This document shows positions 1 to 7,139 of a stretch of DNA of 64,000 nt, in pieces. Position 1 is the stretch's first letter; every line of letters begins with the position of its first letter. The notes beneath the pieces were generated by a model that was not told the origin of the DNA, did not search any database, and was given only the letters and a program-made list of their open reading frames with translations. A program made the position numbers and the translations under genes. Origin of the DNA: JAANXG01 sp034520625 (GTDB lineage: Bacteria; Pseudomonadota; Gammaproteobacteria; Arenicellales; JAANXG01); NCBI GenBank assembly GCA_034520625.1, contig JAXHNI010000010.1:1-64000 (forward strand). The letters run 5' to 3'.

Positions 1-811
1 TTTTCTCATGGCTTGCAATTTCCTCGGTTGAATGAATACACCCGGTAGCGAACAATGCGGGACCGCTGCATATACCGGGTACGCAACGCAGGGCGAATGC
101 TCAACCGGGCGGGTTACGAGGCGTTGACCACCATGTGACGTTTCTGTGACCGCCGCCGGCCGGCAGCGGTATGAAATACCTGTTAAGCGGGTTCACCGCC
201 CGCACACGAAGCAACAAGAGGACTTTACGACCTGGGTAGCTTTCTACCTTGACGTCGTCTGGCCGATGGCCTTTCGACTGAACGGACCCGTTCTTGGCAC
301 CGCCTGGCCGGTTTCTTCAATAGGAGCAGCGCTAGCCTGGCTCTGCGGCTTTCCGGTAGCGCTAACATTCTTTCACACTGTCTCTGGGTCTGTTAATTCA
401 GTCCGACCCGGTTGTCAGCCAGAAATTGCTCAAGGCCATGAACGCGATTATGCGTGGCTGCTATTTCTATCGTCGCACCGGAAAGAACCGCTGCCGCGTG
501 TTGGTTCACGCAACCAATGCATTACTCCGAGGTTGGTTATAGCAGTGCCGGTCTCCATGCTGGATGCCCCCACATACTGTATTCTTGTCTTGAGTTGCGG
601 TTAGGTCACTGGGCACACCGAAACTCGAACCGGCTGCGATGTGATCCTCGATGGAATTTTAGGTTTCCCCGCACGGTGCGGATCGCGCTTCGATATTCGT
701 CCACCGGTAAGCCTATGCACCTATCGGACGGCGCGATCACCCACGCCGTGCAACGCCAGAGCGTCATGCACGCGCCCCGGGGACCGCCGCGAGAAAGCCC
801 CCGATAGCTCG
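1..811. other. Region without a supportable gene
   Basis: AT-richer than the rest of the window. Several overlapping open frames exist, but none has a recognisable domain, a convincing ribosome binding site or consistent codon use. One open frame at about 366-542 on the plus strand has coding-like composition but no start codon before 436, and could be the tail of a decayed gene. I see no terminator or known repeat here. The region may be old transferred DNA next to the sulfotransferase genes. Confidence 0.4.
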
Positions 812-2347
812 TTATGCCTCACCCTCCGAGTATCCAAGCCTCCTCAACTCGGGTGCAAAGTGCGTTGCCATCCGTTGCTTGGCCTCGGTTTTCAGCACCG
901 TCTTCCATTCCTCTGGCTCGCCTTTTCGAAAGAAATTTCGGGACGTGTCCTCGACCTTTAGTGTACTCTGCCATTTTTCGTCCTTTTCCCGCTTTCTCAA
1001 CGCCTCCAAACTTGACCCTTCTACGATTTCCTTCTGCATTTCCTCATCAACTCTCAGACCTAACCAGTTGCATATAGAGCACAACTGGCCTATTGGATCT
1101 GTACATATATCTTCATACTTTACCAGGCGAAATGTACTCGCATTGTTATTCCGGGCCAACCATCCATTAACGTGGTCGCTCCATTTCCCATGCCCGAGCC
1201 CGGCACCGGAAATGAACCGTTCCATAAAAGCCTCCAGAGAAAGCTCTTCCGGAAGCATTAACAACTTCTTCTGATAATGAAAAAGCGAAATCATGACGGA
1301 ACGAGGATCCCGCACGATATAGACTACCTTCCGGTACTTTCTATTGCACCTTTCGTGACTTTTTATTATTCGTGGCCTCTGGCACTGCAATAGCTCTTCG
1401 TCGGTGTATTGATACATGTCTGGTATAACGTTGTTAAGCTCTGACAATGACAAGAGCAACCGGCCACTAACTGCTTGCGCCAACATATATCTCAACCACG
1501 TATTGCCACTTTTCGGGTAAGAAACTATATACGTGTCGTCGTTCAGAACAGTTCGTTTCCGAACACGCCCGTCGAAGGCACTACGCAGCGTTCGCACTCG
1601 ATCTACGACACGCTGCCTAATATAACCTCTACTCAACTCACTACAGGTTGCTGCCAAGCTCCTTATCGCCGATGTCTGCACTTTATAGGAGGTCAGAAAA
1701 TCACTGGTTTTCCAGTCAACCATCGTTTTTCTAACGTCGGAATACGATTCCATTTGTGTCGCAAACATCGGGTATACGCAATAAGACTGGCAATTCTTAG
1801 AGTACCAGACGTCTATCGCTGGAGTCGCGGTAAGTATTTTTCTGAATGCTCTGGCATTAATGGCATACGCATGCGAAGAGAACAACCGGGTAGCATATAA
1901 GTTATTGGCCACTTTTTTGCCCCGCGATACCCGGCGGCCACCAAGATAGAAAAGTTCCCAGTCACTTCTAACGGTCAATTCTGAGACGGCTCTTTCGAGG
2001 ATTTCCGGCGGGAGTGAAAAATCGAATAGAACATCGTCTTCGAAAATCAATATGCTTTCCAAGCCGCGTTCAATGGCAAGCTCAACGCACTTTATATGTG
2101 AAAAGCAGCAACCGAGCGCGGGCTTGGAAAGCACAATTCCAGGCACCCGCTCGAGTTTGTGGCCTACACCGAGCGCGTTGAACTGTGATAGCGCGTGCTC
2201 CCATCTGTCGGGACGGTGGTCCAAATTGATGCAGAAAATTGCATCGAAAGTATTGAGTAGCGGTCGAGCGTACGGATTGCGATCGGTGCAATGATTCATG
2301 CTTGTAGCACGAGTAGGTGCTGCACGCCTGCGGCCGGTAAAGCGCAC
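812..2347 (-). CDS. Fusion of GT25 glycosyltransferase and sulfotransferase
   Basis: A 511-residue protein with two catalytic modules. Residues about 34-200 look like glycosyltransferase family 25 (LPS/LOS type): the N-terminal CINLDHRPDRW motif and the acidic FEDDV motif at 102-106. Residues about 268-505 are a PAPS-dependent sulfotransferase: the 5'-phosphosulfate loop YPKSGNTWLR (277-286), the 3'-phosphate motif YIVRDPRSVMIS (343-354) and FRKGEPEEW (473-481), which matches the RKG signature of cytosolic sulfotransferases. Inferred role: adds a sugar to a surface glycan and sulfates the same or a neighbouring residue. The GTG start at 2347 is preceded by AGGA; an in-frame ATG at 2299 is an alternative and keeps both domains. 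A second sulfotransferase gene lies directly upstream on the same strand. The domain calls are strong; the substrate is unknown. Confidence 0.85.
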   Translation of the reverse strand: MRFTGRRRAAPTRATSMNHCTDRNPYARPLLNTFDAIFCINLDHRPDRWEHALSQFNALGVGHKLERVPGIVLSKPALGCCFSHIKCVELAIERGLESILIFEDDVLFDFSLPPEILERAVSELTVRSDWELFYLGGRRVSRGKKVANNLYATRLFSSHAYAINARAFRKILTATPAIDVWYSKNCQSYCVYPMFATQMESYSDVRKTMVDWKTSDFLTSYKVQTSAIRSLAATCSELSRGYIRQRVVDRVRTLRSAFDGRVRKRTVLNDDTYIVSYPKSGNTWLRYMLAQAVSGRLLLSLSELNNVIPDMYQYTDEELLQCQRPRIIKSHERCNRKYRKVVYIVRDPRSVMISLFHYQKKLLMLPEELSLEAFMERFISGAGLGHGKWSDHVNGWLARNNNASTFRLVKYEDICTDPIGQLCSICNWLGLRVDEEMQKEIVEGSSLEALRKREKDEKWQSTLKVEDTSRNFFRKGEPEEWKTVLKTEAKQRMATHFAPELRRLGYSEGEA

Positions 2348-2395
2348 TAGTCTATTTCCTGGCTAGGGCAAAGAGACACAGGCAAGTATGCATGC

Positions 2396-3133
2396 TCAAC
2401 GAACAGTTGGCATCCAAGGCAATACTCGCTCGAACATCGCGAAGCACCGGTAAAGCGCAGGGGGTTTAAGAGCCGTTCGACACACATTCTTCTTGGTGTA
2501 GTTTGCTCTGCCATCTCTCGAGATGATCCTTCTAACACCCAATTTCTTGCATTGAAGCTTTTGGAAGTCTTCCGAACGGGATCGGAATCTCCCATATTCA
2601 GCACTTTCCTTGGCGTGAGAGTTAACCGATGAGAAGTACGGCAAGTAGGTGCACCGGAGCGACTTGCGCGCCCTCCAGAAAAAGTCCATGTGCTCTTGCA
2701 GCTTTAGTTCTTCGTCCCACCATACTTCCCGGATTTTGTGGGTCTTGGCGACAAAGAAATTGGACAGTCCCTCATTAAGTAGATCCTCTACTTCATCCCG
2801 TGCGGCGAATACTCCAGGCCTCGCCTTGCTCTTCCAAGCCGAAAAGACCCTGTCAATCGGATCTCGCAGCACCGTCAGGCGGCTATACCCTTCGGGGATC
2901 GTGAACTCGCGCCGACACCGCGCAAAACTCCAGGTCCTATAGCCGGAAGTATCATGAATATTGCCTGCAGAGGCCCTGACGTTCAGTTTCGCTCGCCTAA
3001 GTAGCCGCACCCATCGCGGAGTGCGGAAACGCCGGCCGTGCTCGAGCTCCCAAAACAGGACTTTCAGTGTTGTGCATCCCACTTTGGGGACGTCAAGGTA
3101 AACCAAGCGCAACGAATGAGAAACAACAGGCAT
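2396..3133 (-). CDS. Sulfotransferase family 2-like protein
   Basis: About 245 residues from the ATG at 3133; an in-frame GTG at 3202 would add 23 residues. The N-terminus runs from a short lead into VYLDVPKVGCTTLK, the 5'-phosphosulfate-binding loop of Golgi-type/HNK-1-like sulfotransferases, and the later VLRDPIDRVFSAW matches the 3'-phosphate motif. This supports transfer of sulfate from PAPS to a carbohydrate. The start at 3133 places the loop close to the N-terminus, as is usual in this family. It sits 48 bp upstream of the fused GT25-sulfotransferase gene on the same strand, so the two are probably cotranscribed and act on the same surface glycan. Base composition is AT-richer than the housekeeping genes to the right, consistent with transfer. 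No PAPS synthesis genes are in the window. Confidence 0.75.
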   Translation of the reverse strand: MPVVSHSLRLVYLDVPKVGCTTLKVLFWELEHGRRFRTPRWVRLLRRAKLNVRASAGNIHDTSGYRTWSFARCRREFTIPEGYSRLTVLRDPIDRVFSAWKSKARPGVFAARDEVEDLLNEGLSNFFVAKTHKIREVWWDEELKLQEHMDFFWRARKSLRCTYLPYFSSVNSHAKESAEYGRFRSRSEDFQKLQCKKLGVRRIISRDGRANYTKKNVCRTALKPPALYRCFAMFERVLPWMPTVR

Positions 3134-3202
3134 GATCCGAGCAAATTTTATACGCTGTAGATGCCATTCTACCTGCCTCTCCGCCGGGAAATCGACCCGC
3201 AC

Positions 3203-3431
3203 GGTTTTAAGCGCCCCTGTTTCACAAGCGGCATTCGGCCGGAACGCGGGTCCGAAATCACCTTGCGTTGTAGCAGGCTTTCAATTCGTTCATTCTGATT
3301 ATTTTCGCGGCATTGTCCTTCAAGACTGCCCGCACAGGAACCAAGCTCATCGTGAACACACCTGATTCTGCCCCTGGCTTCCATTACAGTATTTCACTTG
3401 GGACGACAAACATTTTCACAGAGGAGGGCCG
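3203..3431. other. Intergenic stretch upstream of the sulfotransferase gene
   Basis: Between the sulfotransferase start region and the small open frame at 3432. No recognisable gene, hairpin or repeat. It presumably carries the promoter of the leftward sulfotransferase operon, but I could not identify convincing -35/-10 boxes. Confidence 0.4.
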
Positions 3432-3518
3432 ATGAAATCAGTAAGTGGCGGTTTCTTTCAGGCAGGGTATTACAACGCCCGGCGGCGCCGTGTCACTCGT
3501 TCTTCTTTCCGGCACTGA
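3432..3518 (+). CDS. Possible 28-residue peptide with a strong ribosome binding site
   Basis: A short open frame beginning MKSVSGGFFQAGYYNARRRR. It is noted because GAGGAGGG sits five bases before the ATG, one of the better Shine-Dalgarno sequences in the window. The product would be basic (an RRRR run) with aromatic and glycine residues ahead of it. It overlaps the 3' end of the convergent membrane glycosyltransferase gene by 26 bp. It could be a real small peptide, or the truncated head of a gene whose remainder was lost. I do not recognise a family. Confidence 0.3.
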   Translation: MKSVSGGFFQAGYYNARRRRVTRSSFRH

Positions 3519-5415
3519 ACAGCCACTGATAGAACTCGATACGTTCGTCTCTCGTGTCGACGCGGCCCCCCGGGTTCTCCCTGGCGAGCAGGGCAAGCCT
3601 CAACAGCGGTGAATCTGCCGCCATTGCCTGCAATCGATCACGGGGCGAACTGGACGGGCTGATCGAGTTTGTAAACAGGAGGCTGGCCAGGGCGCGTTCG
3701 CGCTCCAGCGAATCGGATCGATAAAGCGACCACCAGAGCGATCTCGCCCGGTCGGTCCGGCCGGAGCGCCAGAGCAGCACGGAGTAGCCCCAGCGGCTGA
3801 CCGGTGAGTGCGCGGCGGCGGTCTCGCAGGCCTCGAAAGCTTCCGGCAGGACCGCACCGCGCTGCTGCGCCCAAACATCCATTTGCCGGGCGAATTGCAC
3901 GCTGCAGTGCGCGGCCAGCGCCTTCGGGTACTGAGGACGCAATGCCAGGGCTTGCTCCACGGCCCGGTCGGCCGGCTCGATACGATCGAGTTTGAGATTG
4001 GCGCTGGCGATCAGCAGCAGGTCCTCGGTGTGGGTGGATGGCCGCTCCACGAACACCGGATAGAGCAACGATAGAAGAACCGCGGCACCGGCCGCGGCAC
4101 CGGCCGCGATGCGTCGCCGGGCTGCGTAATCCGAGTACCAAAGCTGCGGGGCACCGGCTGCGAGGACGGTCAATATAGCCGTCAGTGGCAAGCGGAATCG
4201 GGCACTGGCAAAAGTCAGAATGACGCTAAACCAGACTGTGGCTGCTGCCAGGACAAAGGCGCGCGGCAGATACGCTCGACCGGCAAGCACGGCGGCCAGG
4301 ACGGCCAGGCTGAAGATCAGCGAAAAGCTGAGCGGATTGTAGCGAAGCACCGGAGAGCGCTGCTTGTGAAAGGCGTAAGTCTTGTTGTTGTAGGGCTCCC
4401 AGTCGGCCAGCGCCGCCAGCGCCTTGTGGGCGCTTAGCTGCAGCCAGGCGCCGGGCTGTGTGCGAATGTGATCGAGCGTGCGTGCTACCCAGTACCTGGA
4501 AACCGTGGAAGGCTCAGGGGTATCGGCTTCGGGATGTATCCGCAGGTAGCGGATATAACCCTCGGCAGCGGCTGGATTCGTACCCTGGCCGCGGTTGACA
4601 ATATCGCGTGACTGCTGGAAGTAAAGACCATTGGCCTCGGGCCCGTGCGCGGCCCACAGTGAGTAGCCGGTTTGGCTGGGCGCCAGTGAAACGGCTCCGC
4701 TGAAAGCCCAGATGGCCAGCGCAGCGGCGGCGAGTCCCGCGGTACCGGCTGCCAGGAAGCGGCGCAGCGGATCCCAGGCGTGCACTACAATCCAGTACGC
4801 GACCAGTGCCGGTGCGATGAGCGCCAACTGCGGGCGTGCGAACCACAGGGCAAGCGCGAGCAGGGCGCACAGGACCGCGTGGCGGGGACGAGCGCGAGCG
4901 CCCAGGGTCCGGACAAAGGCAAACAGTGCGCCGAGCAGCAGGCAGATTGAAAAGGTCGTATCCAGGGTTTCGCCGGTAAAGTAAACAGCTACCGGGAAAA
5001 GCGCCCACAGCAGCCCCGCCGCCAGGGCCCACCGGCGGTCGCCCCAGACTTCGCGGGCCAGCGCCACCACCAGTGCGGCATTGACGGCATGAAAGCCGGC
5101 ATTCATAGCCTGGGCAAACAGCTTGAGAATGAAATCCTTCTCGGAGATCAATCCACCGAGCGCCAGCACGAACGGATACAGCCGCGGGGACGACCAGGGA
5201 TACTCACCGGCCAGTAAAGCCTGGGCCAGCCGGATATTTTCCGCTTCGTCCAGCACCCCGACCTGACCCAGGGCCGTGGTGCGATACACGGCAATGTAAA
5301 GCAGGGCGTATAGCAGCGCGACCGCGCCAGCAGTCACGCCGGGACGATCCAGGAGCGCAGAACCGCTGTTGCGGTGCGCGTGGGAGGTTCTCAAAGTGGT
5401 GTTGTATCGGCGCAA
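3493..5415 (-). CDS. Membrane GT-C glycosyltransferase with C-terminal TPR-like region
   Basis: A 640-residue multi-spanning inner-membrane protein. The first membrane segment (about residues 27-45) is followed by a loop with VLDEAEN, resembling the acidic motif in the first periplasmic loop of GT-C enzymes of the PMT/ArnT type. Roughly nine to eleven hydrophobic segments follow to about residue 450. The last 190 residues are soluble and alanine/leucine-rich, with helical-pair spacing like tetratricopeptide repeats. Inferred role: transfer of a sugar from a polyprenyl-phosphate donor to a periplasmic glycan, lipid or protein. It lies next to two sulfotransferase genes and a GT25 domain, which supports a surface-glycan function. 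The acceptor cannot be told from sequence. Confidence 0.75.
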   Translation of the reverse strand: MRRYNTTLRTSHAHRNSGSALLDRPGVTAGAVALLYALLYIAVYRTTALGQVGVLDEAENIRLAQALLAGEYPWSSPRLYPFVLALGGLISEKDFILKLFAQAMNAGFHAVNAALVVALAREVWGDRRWALAAGLLWALFPVAVYFTGETLDTTFSICLLLGALFAFVRTLGARARPRHAVLCALLALALWFARPQLALIAPALVAYWIVVHAWDPLRRFLAAGTAGLAAAALAIWAFSGAVSLAPSQTGYSLWAAHGPEANGLYFQQSRDIVNRGQGTNPAAAEGYIRYLRIHPEADTPEPSTVSRYWVARTLDHIRTQPGAWLQLSAHKALAALADWEPYNNKTYAFHKQRSPVLRYNPLSFSLIFSLAVLAAVLAGRAYLPRAFVLAAATVWFSVILTFASARFRLPLTAILTVLAAGAPQLWYSDYAARRRIAAGAAAGAAVLLSLLYPVFVERPSTHTEDLLLIASANLKLDRIEPADRAVEQALALRPQYPKALAAHCSVQFARQMDVWAQQRGAVLPEAFEACETAAAHSPVSRWGYSVLLWRSGRTDRARSLWWSLYRSDSLERERALASLLFTNSISPSSSPRDRLQAMAADSPLLRLALLARENPGGRVDTRDERIEFYQWLFSAGKKNE

Positions 5416-5699
5416 TGGATGCTTGGCCCCGAAATTGTGGCGGCGTGCTCCGTGGAGTTATCAGCTGCTGTCTCTTGCTTCTGCATTGTGGCGGTTTCTC
5501 GAATGGGTTCCCGCCTCGCCTCCGCGGTCGGACATATCGGTTCGACCGATTCCGAAGGGCCGTGCAGGGGATGGATTCCCGGCTGGTTCAGGCGGGAAAC
5601 GGAAGCAGACTTACAGTTATGAAGTATTGTCAAGATTGAAAGCGGCATGAGCATTGGGTAGAGTCGCCGACTCGGACTTTAACAATCAAAAAACACATT
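5416..5699. other. Divergent intergenic region
   Basis: About 280 bp between the leftward glycosyltransferase and the rightward Tat-like small protein gene. It must hold both promoters. AT content rises just before 5700 (a stretch containing CAATCAAAAAACACATT), and no good Shine-Dalgarno is visible for the 5700 gene. I see no repeat or terminator. Confidence 0.4.
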
Positions 5700-5906
5700 A
5701 TGACTGACACCAACCGTAGAAAGGCACTGAAGGGACTCGCATTCACCGTGCCAGCCGCCTGGAGTGCGCCGATAGTCAACGCCGTTATCCTGCCCGCCCA
5801 CGCGCAAACCTCGGCCGAGGAAAGCGGGAGTAACGGGTCTGATATCGTTGCGCCTCCGCCGCCTCCACCTCCGCCTCCGTCGCCTCCACCGCAAGACGGC
5901 CCCTGA
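5700..5906 (+). CDS. Small Tat-like signal protein with polyproline tail
   Basis: A 68-residue protein. The N-terminus has NRRKALKGLAF, a twin-arginine-like n-region, followed by a moderately hydrophobic stretch ending VILPAHAQTS, where the AHA-Q junction looks like a signal peptidase I site. After cleavage only about 30 residues would remain: an acidic/serine linker and a tail of nine consecutive prolines, then SPPPQDGP. No domain remains for catalysis, so it may be a structural, anchoring or processed peptide. I have an impression that small proteins with a W-x-x-P-V-V-N-x-V-x-LPAHAQ segment recur in proteobacteria, but cannot verify it here. No clear ribosome binding site is seen upstream, which lowers confidence. 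Confidence 0.6.
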   Translation: MTDTNRRKALKGLAFTVPAAWSAPIVNAVILPAHAQTSAEESGSNGSDIVAPPPPPPPPPSPPPQDGP

Positions 5907-6074
5907 AGCAAATACCGACACGCCCCTTGCTCCCCGCGGTCGTGCCGCGTGCGGCCGGGGCGTTCTGGTGGGTGGCCAAGCGTGTTACCAAATCAAGCCA
6001 CTACCGCGTTTGCCTCCCCGGGCATCTGCCCTTATAATTAGGGCATCTTGCCAAACAACGGGTCCGGACACGCC

Positions 6075-6521
6075 ATGGCCACCCCCGCACGTCAGATTTC
6101 GACCCAGGATCTGTACCAGCGCATCGGCGCCGTCCTCGGCACCCGGTCGGTGCGCTCGGACGCGGACCTGATCCATTGCGTCGAAGCGCGGCTCCCGCTC
6201 CGCACCATCACGGCCTTGACCAAATGGGGGCTCACCGACAACGAGATCCATGCCCTGATCATTCCGCGGCGCACGCTGTCCCACCGCCGGACGAAGCGTG
6301 ATCCCCTGACGCTGGAGGAATCGGACCGGGCAGTGCGCGTGGGGCGCGTGCTGGCGCTGGCGCACGGGGTTTTCGGGAGCAAACCGAAGGCATTGTCCTG
6401 GCTGCGGAAACCGAAACGGCAGTTGGAAAGCCGCCCTCCCCTGGACCTGCTCGCCACGGATGCCGGCTCGCGCGCCGTCGAGGAACTGCTGTACCGGATT
6501 GACTATGGCATGGCCGCCTGA
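6075..6521 (+). CDS. ParS/Xre/MbcA-type antitoxin (DUF2384)
   Basis: About 148 residues from the ATG at 6075; an ATG at 6048 would add nine residues. The C-terminal half has the DUF2384 pattern: TLSHRRTKRDPLTLEESDRAVRV, then a segment around ALAHGVFGSKPKALSWLRKP, matching the usual set-aside antitoxin motif that ends in a conserved tryptophan and proline. The N-terminal half would be the Xre-like oligomerisation and DNA-binding region. It ends six bases before the start of a RES-domain gene, the standard antitoxin-toxin order. Known members bind and block the RES active site through the C-terminus and repress their own promoter as a complex. The pair probably forms a two-gene operon. Confidence 0.88.
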   Translation: MATPARQISTQDLYQRIGAVLGTRSVRSDADLIHCVEARLPLRTITALTKWGLTDNEIHALIIPRRTLSHRRTKRDPLTLEESDRAVRVGRVLALAHGVFGSKPKALSWLRKPKRQLESRPPLDLLATDAGSRAVEELLYRIDYGMAA

Positions 6522-6527
6522 GGCGGG

Positions 6528-7139
6528 ATGCGCCTCTACCGCATCAGCAATCACGCCAACCTGGATGGAGAGGGCGGCCTGCGTGCCTCCGGCCGCTGGC
6601 ACACGAAAGGACGACCGGTTCTCTACTGCGCGGCCTCACCCGCCGCGGCCGTTCTGGAGATCCTGGTTCATCTGGAGATCGACGCAGAGGATTTTCCCGC
6701 CGACTACCAGTTGCTGACCATCGACGTCGCCGACGACGTCTCGATGACCACGGTCAAAGCCAACACCCTGCCGCAGGAATGGTGGGGGGATCCCGCCGCC
6801 ACACGTCCGATCGGCGACAAGTGGCTCCAAAAAGGAAATACGCTCCTGCTGGCCGTGCCCAGCGCCATCGCACCCGATACCCGCAATTACCTGCTCAATC
6901 CCCAGCATCCGGACAGCGCCAAAGCCCGCATAGCGCATATTGCCACTTACCGGCTCGATGAACGGCTTCACCGCGGAGGCCAGCCCCCTGGCCGATCAGG
7001 CGTTGCCCGAAACCCCAATCGGCGAGGGGGCTCGCCTCCTACCGTCGGCCCCCATCCATTTCAACAATTAACGCAGCGGCTTTATCTACGGAACGCTCCC
7101 GACGGATCATTCAACGCGAGGTGCCAGGCGCCAGGTTGA
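6528..7139 (+). CDS. RES-domain toxin with an abnormal repeat-encoded tail
   Basis: A 203-residue protein. Residues 1-148 are a normal RES domain: MRLYRI, GRWHTKGRPVLY (22-33), AVLEILVHL (41-49) and the usual end YRLDERL. RES toxins of the ParT/MbcT/Xre-RES type degrade NAD+ or modify targets with ADP-ribose. RES proteins normally stop close to this point. From residue 150 the reading frame continues through a REP-like inverted repeat (6975-7039), giving a Gly/Pro/Arg-rich tail of about 50 residues with no domain, and it overlaps the convergent NUDIX-MBL gene by 33 bp. The tail is probably acquired by insertion of the repeat over the original stop codon. Whether the toxin is still active is unknown. 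Confidence 0.85.
   Translation: MRLYRISNHANLDGEGGLRASGRWHTKGRPVLYCAASPAAAVLEILVHLEIDAEDFPADYQLLTIDVADDVSMTTVKANTLPQEWWGDPAATRPIGDKWLQKGNTLLLAVPSAIAPDTRNYLLNPQHPDSAKARIAHIATYRLDERLHRGGQPPGRSGVARNPNRRGGSPPTVGPHPFQQLTQRLYLRNAPDGSFNARCQAPG
6975..7039. repeat. REP-like inverted repeat inside the RES gene
   Basis: Two 22-bp arms (6975-6996 and 7018-7039) match as inverted repeats at 20 of 22 positions, and each arm is itself a small hairpin (GCCAG-CCCC-CTGGC; GGCGAG-GGGG-CTCGCC). Single copies of the same unit occur near 27967-27990 and 45233-45249. This is the form of a REP pair (BIME). Here it lies within an open reading frame. Confidence 0.8.

Noticed and set aside
366..542. Open frame with coding-like text near SDPVVSQKLLKAMNAIMRG
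   Set aside because: No start codon before 436 and no family match; could be a decayed gene but evidence is too thin.
146..961. Overlapping open frames on the plus strand at the left edge
   Set aside because: No domain, ribosome binding site or consistent codon use; the frames overlap each other and the opposite-strand gene.
6975..7039. The inverted repeat as a transcription terminator of the toxin operon
   Set aside because: No T-run follows and the same unit occurs singly after other genes; a REP pair is the simpler reading.
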